Positions 43,691 to 52,859 of a stretch of 64,000 bases of DNA are shown here, piece after piece. The position numbers and the translations under genes are program-made. Origin of the DNA: Thermohalobaculum sp038534135. GTDB taxonomy: Bacteria > Pseudomonadota > Alphaproteobacteria > Rhodobacterales > Rhodobacteraceae. Position 1 is the first letter of the stretch, and the number at the start of each line of letters is the position of its first letter. The notes under the pieces are model-generated. The model saw only the letters and a list, made by a program, of their open reading frames with translations, was not told the origin of the DNA and did no database searches. The stretch is taken from positions 1-64,000 of the forward strand of contig JBCAXJ010000002.1 in assembly GCA_038534135.1 (NCBI GenBank). Reading direction: 5' to 3'.

Positions 43691-44334
43691 CTTACCTTTT
43701 GCGTTTCATCATAGGTGGGCTGACCGGAGGTTTCGTCGGTCTTGCGGCATTGTTCTTTCTGGCGCCGCTCCAGCCCGGGGATGCGCCGGTGACGGGTTCG
43801 ACCGCGATCCGGTCCGAGGCCGAGGGCGCAAATGCCCGGCGTCACCACTTGCCCAACGGAATGTCCATCGCGACGCGCCTCGACTGGCCGTTGATCGCGG
43901 GCGAGAACCTGCATCAGTACGATCGCTTCGGGCTGGCGTCGCGCACGGGGGACAATACGCGCATCCTGCTTGCCGCCGCCAACGCCCGCACGCCCGAGCA
44001 GATGTCCGGTGTGCTGATCCTGGTCGATGCCGGGGGAACGCGCACGACCGCGCAGAAGAAGATGCAGGCCTTCATGGACCGGATCCGTCCCAAGTTGACC
44101 GAGGCGACCGTGATCCACGAGGCCCAGCCAACCGAAATCGCCGGGTTCGGCGCCGCGTGGGGCGGGTTCCGCGCCGAGCAGGAGGGCCGGGTCGGTCGCC
44201 GCACGGTGCAGGCGCGCTTCCACCTGATCCATGTCGACCGCCGATCGCTGCTTGCCATCGGTGTCTCCACGATCGGATCCCGCGCAGGGAACCAGTTGCA
44301 GGACATGCTCAAGACTCTCCGGGCAGAGAGTTAG
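43687..44334 (+). CDS. Membrane-anchored protein of unknown function
   Basis: 215 residues from a GTG that overlaps the stop of the HD gene. One N-terminal membrane helix (YLLRFIIGGLTGGFVGLAALFFLAPL) is followed by an alpha/beta periplasmic domain (MSGVLILVDAGGTRTTAQKKMQAFMDRIRPKL, VGRRTVQARFHLIHVDRRSLLAIGVSTI). I do not recognise the family. Coupling with the HD phosphohydrolase suggests common use. Confidence 0.75.
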   Translation: MTYLLRFIIGGLTGGFVGLAALFFLAPLQPGDAPVTGSTAIRSEAEGANARRHHLPNGMSIATRLDWPLIAGENLHQYDRFGLASRTGDNTRILLAAANARTPEQMSGVLILVDAGGTRTTAQKKMQAFMDRIRPKLTEATVIHEAQPTEIAGFGAAWGGFRAEQEGRVGRRTVQARFHLIHVDRRSLLAIGVSTIGSRAGNQLQDMLKTLRAES

Positions 44335-44499
44335 AGATTTTCCCCAACGATCGCGACGGACACTGCGCGCCGTGCGATGGTTTCAGAGTTCCGCTTCTGA
44401 TTTGGTTGTTTCGTGCGTGCAACGCGGGTGCCAATCGCGTGGGGCCAGTCTATACAAACGGGAACGCATCCCTTCAGACGAACACCACAGGACCGTCCC

Positions 44500-45480
44500 A
44501 TGAACTACCGCCTGCTCGGCCGCACCGGCATCCGCGTCTCACCGCTCTGCTTCGGGGCAATGTCCTTCGGGGCCGAGGCTGACGAAGCGACCTCGGCCGA
44601 TCTCTACAAAACCGTGCGCGAGAAGGGCATCAACTTCATCGATTGCGCCGATGGCTATACGAAGGGTGCTGCCGAGACGATCCTGGGCAACCTTATGGCG
44701 CACGAACGCGACGAGTTGGTGATCACCACTAAGGTGTTCTCGCCGATGTATTCAGATCCCAATGCCGGGGGCTCCTCTCGCCGCCACATCGTCCGCGCGG
44801 TCGAGGATTCGCTCAAGCGCCTCAAGACCGACCGCGTAGAGGTTCTGTTCCTGCATCACCATGACGGCTCCCTGCCGTTAGAGGAAAAGCTGCGGACGAT
44901 GGAGGATCTGGTGCGCGCGGGCAAAGCGCTGCATGTGGGGATTTCCAACTATTCCGCGTGGCAGATCGCGCTCGGCCTCGGCATCCAGGACCGCCACGGC
45001 TGGTCCCGCACCGACGTGCTGCAACCGATGTACAGCCTCGTCAAACGCCAAGTTGAGGTCGAGATCCTGCCTCTGGCTGCCGACCAGGGTCTGGGCGTGA
45101 TCACCTATTCGCCCATCGGCGCAGGGTTGTTGTCGGGCAAGTACAAGGGCCAGCAGGCGGGTCTTGGCGAGGGGCAGGGTCGGCTCGGCACCAACAAGCG
45201 CTATGCCAAGCGGTATTCGCTGGATTCGATGCAGGAAACGGCAGATGCGTTCGTCGATTACGCCGAGGCCAAGGGCGTGCATCCAGTGACGCTGGCGGTC
45301 TCGTGGGTTGGCTCGAACCCCGCCATCACTGCCCCGATCATCGGCGCCCGCTCTGTCGAACAGATCCAACCGGCGCTGGCCGCCGCTGAGTTCGACATGA
45401 CGCCCGATATGCGCGCCGAGATCACGGCCCTCAGCCCGACACCGCCCCCAGCCACCGACCGGATCGAGGAAGCGGGTTGA
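44500..45480 (+). CDS. Aldo/keto reductase
   Basis: 326 residues, (beta/alpha)8 barrel AKR. The catalytic tetrad is visible: D and Y in NFIDCADGYTKG, K in LVITTKVF, H in EVLFLHHHDG. The NADP-binding end is TAPIIGARSVEQIQPALAA. Carbonyl reduction with NADPH is expected, with no evident substrate. ATG 44500 matches the family start MNYRLLGRTGIRVSPLCFGAM. It stands alone. Confidence 0.93.
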   Translation: MNYRLLGRTGIRVSPLCFGAMSFGAEADEATSADLYKTVREKGINFIDCADGYTKGAAETILGNLMAHERDELVITTKVFSPMYSDPNAGGSSRRHIVRAVEDSLKRLKTDRVEVLFLHHHDGSLPLEEKLRTMEDLVRAGKALHVGISNYSAWQIALGLGIQDRHGWSRTDVLQPMYSLVKRQVEVEILPLAADQGLGVITYSPIGAGLLSGKYKGQQAGLGEGQGRLGTNKRYAKRYSLDSMQETADAFVDYAEAKGVHPVTLAVSWVGSNPAITAPIIGARSVEQIQPALAAAEFDMTPDMRAEITALSPTPPPATDRIEEAG

Positions 45481-45597
45481 TCCGAATGCGCTCGACGGGT
45501 GGCATGTTGTTTCGCTCGGCCCGGTTCTTCCTGGCCAGGACGAGCAACCTGTCCCATGGTGCGCGGAACGCGCGATGATCCCACCGCGCGCTCGATC

Positions 45598-46212
45598 TCA
45601 GATCTGTTTGAATTGGTTCCGGTTGATCAGGTGATCGTTCTTATAGGTGATCGCCTCGTCGACGGATCCGAGCGACTTGAACTGGCTCGTCGTACCCTTT
45701 GCGTAAAGCGCTGCACCATCGATCGTATTGGCAACCTTGCTGGAGCGCTTGACCGAGACCTTCGGAAATGCCGTTCCATCACGCTGCGCAAATGTGCAGA
45801 GATCCTGCATCTTGAAGCCTGTCGAATGGGTCTTGTGTGCGGGCTCGACCGTCTTTTTGCCCTTCGAGTCCTTCCGGTTCACTGTGTGCGTCGCGTAATC
45901 GTAGAAAAAGGTCGGCACGTTCTGGCAGTTCAGCGCATCGCGGATTACGGCGGGTGAGTGCTTGGTGCTGTTCTCGCGCGCGTACCAGCCCGCCATCACG
46001 ATCTGGTGCACCGTCGCCCCGTTGATCAGCTCGTCGCGGGCATAGTTGAACAGGCGCAACTGCTTGCCGGAGATCTCACCCAACGTCTTGTGAATGCCGA
46101 CCAGCGTGTTCGGCAGCACGCAGATCACCGCGCAGCAGGTCGACATGTTCGGAAACGCCAGCGAATCTCCGCTTCCGGCCCGGTCGTCATGAATCACCAT
46201 CATCGTCGCCAT
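45598..46212 (-). CDS. Unknown protein with CNF/CheD-like Cys-His spacing
   Basis: 204 residues with no family I can name. The N-terminal third has MSTCCAVICVLPNTLVGIHKTLG, with C26 and H41 15 residues apart in a beta-beta context. That spacing is the same as the catalytic Cys-His of CNF1-type glutamine deamidases, and CheD is similar. The rest is Lys/Thr-rich and hydrophilic with no signal peptide. Either a deamidase-like enzyme or a chance resemblance is possible. It is monocistronic. Upstream (46213-46355) is an AT-rich promoter region shared with the divergent radical SAM gene. Confidence 0.65.
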   Translation of the reverse strand: MATMMVIHDDRAGSGDSLAFPNMSTCCAVICVLPNTLVGIHKTLGEISGKQLRLFNYARDELINGATVHQIVMAGWYARENSTKHSPAVIRDALNCQNVPTFFYDYATHTVNRKDSKGKKTVEPAHKTHSTGFKMQDLCTFAQRDGTAFPKVSVKRSSKVANTIDGAALYAKGTTSQFKSLGSVDEAITYKNDHLINRNQFKQI

Positions 46213-46355
46213 CTGAATCTCCTGTTTGAAAATGTCTTAATGAACTGTGATGGAATCAGATTAAAATTTCAATTTAAAATTTGTTTTGATTATTATATTC
46301 TTTCGATTGCGGTCAGCATAGCGCTCCGGCACACTTCCCGCCATTGGAGGACCAG

Positions 46356-47642
46356 ATGCATATCGTATTTCTCGAATTGGATACCGATAAGGAATGGGCC
46401 GTCTGTTCCCTTGGCCCCGCCTTCCTCGCCTCTGTGGCGCGCGACAAGGGGCACACCGCCGAGATGCTTCGCATTCCGCAGGACCAGCAGATCGACACCG
46501 TCATCGACCGAACCAGAGAAGCGGACCCGGATCTGATCGGAATTTCGATGACCTCGCGCCAGTGGCTCCGCGCGCAGGAAGTCGCGCCCGCCGTCAACGG
46601 GATCGCCCCGGTCCTCGGCGGCGGCCTGCACGCCACGTTCTCCCCAGATGCCATCCTGCGCGAACCCGGCTTCGACGCCGTCTGCCTGGGCGAGGGCGAA
46701 GGTCCGTTCGCGAAACTCCTCGACCACTTGGCGTCGGGCAATGCGCTGCAAGACGCGGAAATCCAGAATATCTGGCTCAAGGGCGGCCAGCACCCCGGCA
46801 TCGCGCCCCCCATCGAGGACATCAACACCATCCCCTTCATGGCCCGCGACATGCTGGATGAGCGCTGGGGCGTCGTCCACATGACCACCCAGCGTGGCTG
46901 CCCGTTCCCTTGCACCTATTGTGCGGCACGCATGTACGACCAGCTCTACGACGGCATCGGAAAATACGGACGCCGCCGGTCGCTGGAATCCGTCCTCACG
47001 GAACTCGAACACATCCGCGATGCCGATCAGCTCTCCTACGTAATCTTCCTCGACGACACCTTCACCATCAACCACCCCTGGGTTTTCGAGTTCTCGCGCC
47101 AGTTCCCCGAGCGCATCGGCGTCGGCTTCTCGCTGCATGCGCGCGCCGAGACCATGAACCCCAAGCTGATCGAGGCACTGGCCAAGGCAGGCTGCAAGCA
47201 TATCGTCTACGGGGTTGAAAGCGGGTCGGAACGTATCCGGCGCGAGGTCATGAAACGCCCCGTCACCAACGAACGTCTGATCGATGTCTTTGAGCGGACC
47301 AAGGAGGCCGGGATCATGGTCACGGCCAACTACATGATGGGCGTGCCCGGCGAGACAGTCGAGGACATGCAGGCCACCATCGACCTGCACCACCAGCTCA
47401 AGCCGCTCGATTTCGGTTACTTCGTGTTCTACCCGTTCCCCGGTACGGCGCTGTTCCAGACTTGCAAGCAGCGCGGCTACCTGCCCGAGGACTGGTGGCG
47501 CATGCCCGCCCGTCATGACCAGTCGATCCTGACCCTGCCCGAGATCAGCCAGGATGACATCTCGACCAAGTTTGCCCAGTGGACCGCCGTTCGCGAGGCC
47601 GCCCAGATCGAGCGTACCGAAGCCGCCATGGCGGCGTGCTGA
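46356..47642 (+). CDS. B12-binding domain radical SAM protein
   Basis: 428 residues. Residues about 1-150 are a cobalamin-binding-like Rossmann domain (PDLIGISMTSRQWLRAQEVAPAVN, VLGGGLHATFSPDAIL, VCLGEGEG), lacking the DxHxxG base-off motif. Residues about 170-400 are the radical SAM barrel with C182-x3-C186-x2-C189 (RGCPFPCTYC), EhRdADqLSYVIFLDDTF and YGVESGSERI. Close relatives include Mg-protoporphyrin cyclase-like and methyltransferase classes. The substrate is unknown. The start follows GGAGGACC. No partner gene is in the same operon. Confidence 0.9.
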   Translation: MHIVFLELDTDKEWAVCSLGPAFLASVARDKGHTAEMLRIPQDQQIDTVIDRTREADPDLIGISMTSRQWLRAQEVAPAVNGIAPVLGGGLHATFSPDAILREPGFDAVCLGEGEGPFAKLLDHLASGNALQDAEIQNIWLKGGQHPGIAPPIEDINTIPFMARDMLDERWGVVHMTTQRGCPFPCTYCAARMYDQLYDGIGKYGRRRSLESVLTELEHIRDADQLSYVIFLDDTFTINHPWVFEFSRQFPERIGVGFSLHARAETMNPKLIEALAKAGCKHIVYGVESGSERIRREVMKRPVTNERLIDVFERTKEAGIMVTANYMMGVPGETVEDMQATIDLHHQLKPLDFGYFVFYPFPGTALFQTCKQRGYLPEDWWRMPARHDQSILTLPEISQDDISTKFAQWTAVREAAQIERTEAAMAAC

Positions 47643-47916
47643 CGTGCACACAAAAACGGTCCCGAACTTGATGGACGATCCGTCTGTACCGTTTCATGAA
47701 GACTTGGCGGCACAATTGCGGATCGGGTGAACACCGAACCGATTGGTCGCCACAATCGTGCGGTTCACACCTTCGACATCTGGGAGCTGTTAGCTGCGTT
47801 CGGCTTCTCGAAGCTCTCCTTCAACACTCCCTCGAGCATCGGGTCGGTTCCATGGTCACAAGGCGGCAGACGCACGATACTCTGAAAAGACACAAACAAC
47901 GATCTTGGCTTGGCAG

Positions 47917-49299
47917 CTAGCGGCTATCCGCAGGCGTGAAGTTCCACTGCTCCATGGCCAGAAGCGCGTCACGGCCACCGTGCTTCTCGATCAGCACGGC
48001 CTGGTCTGCATGGGCGCGCCGGTCGGCGTCTTCTGGATCAAAAACTGCGGCCAATCGGGCGCGTCCCTCTGCCAAAAGACCCGGCGCATCGGCAGACATA
48101 TCGCGTGTCTCGTCGGGATCAGAGGACAGATCGAATAGCTGAGGCGGATGTCCCTGAGCGTAGTGAACGTACTTGTACGGACCCCAACGCAACATGGTGA
48201 TTCCGACCGGACACCCGCCATCATGATACTCACTGATCACGGTGCGATCCGGTTCGGCTGGAGCCAGAAGCGACCGTCCCGAGAAACTGCTCGCGGGACG
48301 TCCCGGCGTGACCGTTTCGCAGATCGTCGGGGCGAGGTCGATCAGGCTGACCGGATCGGTTCGGACTCCATCCGGTGCAACGCCCGGGCCAGTCATGATC
48401 AACGGAACCTTTGCGGCGTCATCGTACATGGTCGACTTCGCCCAAAACCCTTTGTGACCAAGCATCTCGCCATGGTCAGATGTGAATATCACCAGCGTAT
48501 CCTTGGCCTGTCCAGATGACTCGAGCGCTGCCAGGACCCAGCCAACCTGATCGTCCAGAAAAGCACAAAGCGCGAAATAGGAAGCGCGTCCGATCCCACG
48601 GGTCTTCGGATCGAAGTAGCGGTCGTGATCGAAGAACTCTGCGATCTCGGTTAGGACCGGATGATTGGGAACGTCTTCGGCGGGGCTCTCGAAGTCTTTC
48701 GGATCAAACCGGTCAAAGTACTCCTGTGGGACGATCAATGGGTAATGCGGAGAGAGATAACTGACGAAGGTGCACCAAGGCTGTGCGGGTGCATCCGCGA
48801 GCCAGCGACAGGCCTCGTCGGTCACGCGACCATCAAAGCGCGTGTATTCGGTTTCGCCTGGTCCGATCAGCTCGGACATCTCCGCCGTTGCATCGTAGCT
48901 GGGGAGCGGCTGGCGCAACAGACCCTGAACCCAGCCAATGCCATCTGGGATGTGGATGGGCTCGATCTGGCGGTCGAACCCGGTCGGGTCCGTCTGGTTC
49001 CGGTAATGGAGCTTGCCGATCGAAGTGACGGGAACACCCGCCGCCTGGAGATGATGGCCCCAGCCGGGGACGCGCCCATCATATGCTTCGGCCGAGGACC
49101 AGTACCCGACTTCATGCAGGTATCGTCCGGTTGCGATTGCAGCGCGGGTCGGCACACAGATCGGGGACGGGGTGTATGCCGCGCTGAAGCGTGTTCCGCG
49201 GGCGGCCAACGCATCAATGTTGGGTGTAAGCGCGGTCCCCGCCGGATACCGGCCAGACGGATAGCAGCCGAGCCCCCAGGTCGAGAGCTCGTCCGCCAT
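47917..49299 (-). CDS. Sulfatase (alkaline phosphatase superfamily)
   Basis: 460 residues from the first ATG. The sulfatase active site C48-V-P-T-R52 (PICVPTRAAIATGRY) would be converted to formylglycine. Metal ligands include Asp3, the late TSDHGEMLGHKGFWAKSTMYDD and HY in YLSPHYPL. The frame continues upstream without a stop to about 49356, and the residues there (TNVLLI) complete the conserved first strand NVLLIMADE, so translation very likely begins before this ATG at a non-ATG codon such as CTG 49320, which has GAGGGCGGG ahead of it. No signal peptide is seen. The substrate could be choline-O-sulfate or an aryl or sugar sulfate. Confidence 0.88.
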   Translation of the reverse strand: MADELSTWGLGCYPSGRYPAGTALTPNIDALAARGTRFSAAYTPSPICVPTRAAIATGRYLHEVGYWSSAEAYDGRVPGWGHHLQAAGVPVTSIGKLHYRNQTDPTGFDRQIEPIHIPDGIGWVQGLLRQPLPSYDATAEMSELIGPGETEYTRFDGRVTDEACRWLADAPAQPWCTFVSYLSPHYPLIVPQEYFDRFDPKDFESPAEDVPNHPVLTEIAEFFDHDRYFDPKTRGIGRASYFALCAFLDDQVGWVLAALESSGQAKDTLVIFTSDHGEMLGHKGFWAKSTMYDDAAKVPLIMTGPGVAPDGVRTDPVSLIDLAPTICETVTPGRPASSFSGRSLLAPAEPDRTVISEYHDGGCPVGITMLRWGPYKYVHYAQGHPPQLFDLSSDPDETRDMSADAPGLLAEGRARLAAVFDPEDADRRAHADQAVLIEKHGGRDALLAMEQWNFTPADSR

Positions 49300-49414
49300 G
49301 ATCAGAAGAACGTTCGTCAGCGTCCCGCCCTCGCAAATGGATCCATTCGCGACGGATCATATCGAGGCCTGGTTGCGGCGCCAGTGCAAACGCCTGTTGC
49401 TGGCTTGCCGCAGA

Positions 49415-49609
49415 TCAGGACGGCTTGCAGGTCCTTACGCCGATGATCGCGTAAGCCGGGCAGAACTTCACGAAGGCCGTGGCGAGCGGGATAATGCCGA
49501 TCAGGCCCCAGAGGCCGATGGTGCCTATTGCCCACAGGCCCAGCAGGATGATGCCAATCACGATGCGCAAGATGGCGTCGGTCGATCCGATGTTGGTGGT
49601 GAACTTCAT
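49415..49609 (-). CDS. DUF2892 (YgaP-like) small membrane protein
   Basis: 64 residues: MKFTTNIGSTDAILRIVIGI opens a two-helix membrane domain and the protein ends FVKFCPAYAIIGVRTCK. This is the DUF2892/YgaP transmembrane module without a rhodanese domain. The two Cys face one side and could carry sulfur, as in YgaP. Start at 49609 is chosen for GAGAGGATCATC upstream and family length. It reads toward the sulfatase gene, about 100 bp away. Confidence 0.85.
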   Translation of the reverse strand: MKFTTNIGSTDAILRIVIGIILLGLWAIGTIGLWGLIGIIPLATAFVKFCPAYAIIGVRTCKPS

Positions 49610-49800
49610 GATGATCCTCTCCGGATAAATGATGCACATGGAGTCCCATACATTCACCATAAAGAATATGATTCAGATCAATCCCGCTTCTCGGGCTCTC
49701 AGGCAAATTTACACACAGTCGCGAAAGTGGAATGGACATCCAGAATATTGACAGCCGATCCAGCCGGCGAAATGTTAATGCGCTTGTATGGAGTACCGAT

Positions 49801-50592
49801 ATGTGGCGCCTGGTGTTTGGAATGACCGTGCTTCTTTCTGGGTGCGTTGCGGAACCTGACGAGAGTGTCTGGCCGCCCGGGCCATTGCGAACCCACTACC
49901 TGGTAAGCCTGCAGTCCGATCAGTTCGATCCGAACGCATGTGCCGGTGGTCACCCCGATGTCTTCACAGCCGAGATGGCGGGACGGCGTGTGACCGTTCC
50001 GTTGACCCACTTCATCAGCGCATTTGCCAGCAGGGTTAACCGCGACAGGTCTGCGCGAGTGTTCAACGTAAGCAGCGAAGGTCCGGATGGCTGCCCGGGC
50101 GCACCGTTTCCGGCAGTGAAGCTGCACATTAAGTTGGCACCAAAAACGCCTTTGGACGAGCAGGGAACTCCGAGCCCGCTTCTGGAGTTGCAGCGCTATG
50201 AAGCGGCGAGCACAGGTTTCAATCTGTGGCGCGATCATATCGCCGAACGCCGCGCTAAGGGACGCTGCCGCAAACCCAACCCATCCGTCACCGTCTGCGA
50301 GACGACGTTGAACGATGCGGATGTCATTCGGAATAGCGTCCTGGAGGGTGTCTTGATATTTGCCGAGAAGATCCCGCCGTTCTCTACTGGTGATCCATTC
50401 GTCATCAGCTGCAATTCCACAATGTCCTCGTGCAAGATTACTGACTGGTTGAGCGAGGATACGTACTTCTCCATGGGTTATGCGCCCAGGATCACGACCA
50501 ACCGTCAAGCTGCCAATCTGTGGGTCAAGTTGAGGCCGGTCGTCGAATATTATGCACGCGGCGGTGGTTCAAAGCCGCCCGTGATCCGCTAG
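49801..50592 (+). CDS. Lipoprotein of unknown function
   Basis: 263 residues. A lipoprotein signal (MWRLVFGMTVLLSGC, lipobox LLSGC) precedes a Cys-rich extracytoplasmic domain (CAGGHPDVF, GPDGCPGAPF, GRCRKPNPSVTVCETTL, SCNSTMSSCK), probably with disulfides. No known domain is seen. The start could also be an ATG 23 codons upstream, but the lipobox fixes the functional N-terminus at 49801. Its stop codon overlaps the convergent gene's stop (CTAG at 50589-50592). Confidence 0.8.
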   Translation: MWRLVFGMTVLLSGCVAEPDESVWPPGPLRTHYLVSLQSDQFDPNACAGGHPDVFTAEMAGRRVTVPLTHFISAFASRVNRDRSARVFNVSSEGPDGCPGAPFPAVKLHIKLAPKTPLDEQGTPSPLLELQRYEAASTGFNLWRDHIAERRAKGRCRKPNPSVTVCETTLNDADVIRNSVLEGVLIFAEKIPPFSTGDPFVISCNSTMSSCKITDWLSEDTYFSMGYAPRITTNRQAANLWVKLRPVVEYYARGGGSKPPVIR

Positions 50593-51035
50593 CCGGAAAT
50601 TGCGTCAAGAATGCGCAAGATCGCGTGCGCGCCACCGATGGTCCATATGACGGCAAACAGGAAGCTGCCGATCACCGTGCCCCATGGATATCCCTGTCCT
50701 TGGCCGAGGACCATCTCGAATATCTGTGTGCCAATCACTTTATCCAGTTCGGCACCGCGCTGAAGAATACGGACCTGAACTCTGCGAACCAGCAGGATCA
50801 CCGAATAGGCGCAATAGCTGATGAAAATACCAACAACCGAAATCGCAACTTGCAGCGTTGCGGATAACTGGCCTGGCAATGCGCTATCGTATCCCAACAG
50901 AAACCCGTAACCGGTCGCCAGCAGCGTGTTGACAGTGAAGAAGGCGCCGTAGCCGGTCCAGATCATCGATGCTGACTGCTTCAACAGATCCATAAGCTCG
51001 TGGATTTCGAACTTATGAGTCTCTGTTTCGTTCAT
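50589..51035 (-). CDS. Membrane protein of unknown function
   Basis: 148 residues with three predicted membrane helices (SASMIWTGYGAFFTVNTLLATGYGFLLG, LQVAISVVGIFISYCAYSVILLV, PWGTVIGSFLFAVIWTIGGAHAIL). No family recognised. The start at 51035 follows CGGAAGG. It is 16 bp after the flavoprotein gene on the same strand, so it may be the last gene of the SDH-like operon, although nothing in it looks like a respiratory subunit. Confidence 0.75.
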   Translation of the reverse strand: MNETETHKFEIHELMDLLKQSASMIWTGYGAFFTVNTLLATGYGFLLGYDSALPGQLSATLQVAISVVGIFISYCAYSVILLVRRVQVRILQRGAELDKVIGTQIFEMVLGQGQGYPWGTVIGSFLFAVIWTIGGAHAILRILDAISG

Positions 51036-51051
51036 TGAACCTTCCGTTAGT

Positions 51052-52797
51052 TCACCCAGCTGCGACAAGCGTTTCTGGCTCGTCTGCGGGAAGAATTGTA
51101 TCGCCTGGGCGGACTATCGTGAACTGGACCGGTGCGCGGGCGGTCTCGACTTTGTCACCGAACTGCGTCGAGGTCGTGAAATAGCTTTCATCCAGATCGC
51201 CTTGGTCGGGAAAATCCTCGCGGAAGTGGGCGCCGCGGGAGTTCTCGCGCGCCAGCGCAGCGTGGGTGATGGTCTTTGAGATTTCGGTCAGAGAGGCCAT
51301 GTTGAGCCAGTCGTGCCAGGTCAGGTTGAAGGCGAGGTTGGCATCGTCGACGCCGATGGTCGCCAGTTCGTCCTGGATCGCGGCGATCTCGGTCTGGCCT
51401 TGCGTTAAGCCGTCTGCGGTGCGCATCACGCCGACATGCGCCCACATCGCGTCCTGCAGCGTCCGGCGCAGCGGCTGGATTGGCGCAGGTTTCAGCGCGA
51501 AGGGCACGGTGGCACGGGCAATCTCGGCGTCCAGAACCTCTGGATCCGGATCGCGCAGCGACATGGTTGCGATGTCGCGGCCCATGACCTCTCCCGCCAC
51601 GCCCCCGAAAACTGTCGAGTTCGCGACCCCGTTGCCGCCCAGACGGTTGGAGCCATGGGCACCTCCGGCGTCTTCTCCGGCGACATACAGACCCTCGAGC
51701 GCCGTTCGGGTGTCCACGTCGACCACGACACCGCCCATCATGTAGTGCGCAGTAGGGACGACCTCGACCCGGCCTCCCGCCAGATCGAAGCCGCAATCGG
51801 CACAGCGCTGGACCATACCCTTGAACTTTTTGGCGACGTTCTCCGGTCCGAGATGCGCCATCGAGATATAGACGCCGCCGTTCGGCGTGTGGTTCGACTT
51901 GCGCATCTCGGCATAGATGCCGCGCGAGACGACATCGCGGGTCGCACGCTCGCCCTTGGTATCATAGTCGAACATGAAGCGGTTGCCCGCGCCGTTGAGA
52001 AGCTGCCCTCCGGCGCCGCGCAGACCCTCCTCCAGTACCGTGCCGGTCATCTTGGAATGCTCGCCCGCCAGCAGACCGGTCGGGTGGAACTGCACCATCT
52101 CCATATCGCGAAGCGGCAGTCCGGCGCGCAGCGCCATGGCGAGCCCGTCCATCGTCTTGTCGCCCGAAGGCGTATGGTAGCGGTACATGGTCGGCCCGCC
52201 GCCGGTCGCCATCAAGACGGCTTTGGCACGGACCAGCCGGAAGCCGCCCGTGCGCATGTCGATCATCAGCACACCTGCCAGCGCCGACCCGTCGCGGGTC
52301 GGGATCAGGCCGATCGCGCGGTGTTCCTGCAGCTTCTCGACCGGGCGGGCGAGAACCTGCTCCATCAGGCGATTGATGATCTCGATCCCCGTCAGATCAC
52401 CCTTGTGGACCGTACGGTCTGCGGTCTGCCCGGCAAAGGCCTTGTGGTGGACCGTGCCGTCGGGGTTGCGGTCGAAGAAGCAGCCGATCTCGTTTTCAAG
52501 TTCATGGATGCGTTCCACGGCGGTCTCGCACAGGCGCCACGCCATATCCTGGTCCGGCAACCATTTGCCGCCGATGACGGTGTCCATGAAATGGCGCTTG
52601 ACGGAGTCACCTGGACCGGTCGAGACGTTGTAGCCACCCTGGACCATCCGTGTGCACCCGGATTTGCCGATAAGCCCCTTCACAGCGATGGTGACTTTGG
52701 CGTCCGGGGCGGTCTGCAGCGCGTGCAGCGCACCGAATAACCCCGCCCCGCCGGTACCGAGGATCAGGATGTCGGTGTCGTGGCGGTCGATCTGCAT
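51052..52797 (-). CDS. Divergent succinate dehydrogenase/fumarate reductase flavoprotein
   Basis: 581 residues of the SdhA/FrdA fold. FAD-binding DTDILILGTGGAGLFGALHAL opens the protein. Catalytic segments are present: MVQFHPTGLLAGEHS, EEGLRGAGGQLLN, PTAHYMMGGVVVD and GAHGSNRLGGNGV, with the C-terminal HFREDFPDQGD. The segment that carries the covalent-flavin His in standard SdhA (SHT-VAAQGG) reads SGC48TRMVQGGYN, so that His is replaced by Cys48. FAD may be non-covalent, as in L-aspartate oxidase-like enzymes. The start at 52797 is set by the FAD motif. It is the last subunit in the operon after the methyltransferase. Confidence 0.9.
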   Translation of the reverse strand: MQIDRHDTDILILGTGGAGLFGALHALQTAPDAKVTIAVKGLIGKSGCTRMVQGGYNVSTGPGDSVKRHFMDTVIGGKWLPDQDMAWRLCETAVERIHELENEIGCFFDRNPDGTVHHKAFAGQTADRTVHKGDLTGIEIINRLMEQVLARPVEKLQEHRAIGLIPTRDGSALAGVLMIDMRTGGFRLVRAKAVLMATGGGPTMYRYHTPSGDKTMDGLAMALRAGLPLRDMEMVQFHPTGLLAGEHSKMTGTVLEEGLRGAGGQLLNGAGNRFMFDYDTKGERATRDVVSRGIYAEMRKSNHTPNGGVYISMAHLGPENVAKKFKGMVQRCADCGFDLAGGRVEVVPTAHYMMGGVVVDVDTRTALEGLYVAGEDAGGAHGSNRLGGNGVANSTVFGGVAGEVMGRDIATMSLRDPDPEVLDAEIARATVPFALKPAPIQPLRRTLQDAMWAHVGVMRTADGLTQGQTEIAAIQDELATIGVDDANLAFNLTWHDWLNMASLTEISKTITHAALARENSRGAHFREDFPDQGDLDESYFTTSTQFGDKVETARAPVQFTIVRPGDTILPADEPETLVAAG

Positions 52798-52859
52798 GGG
52801 TGCGGCTCCAACGGGTTCAATCGGCATCCTAAGACAGCCGGTCGCGCGAACAAATGCCT

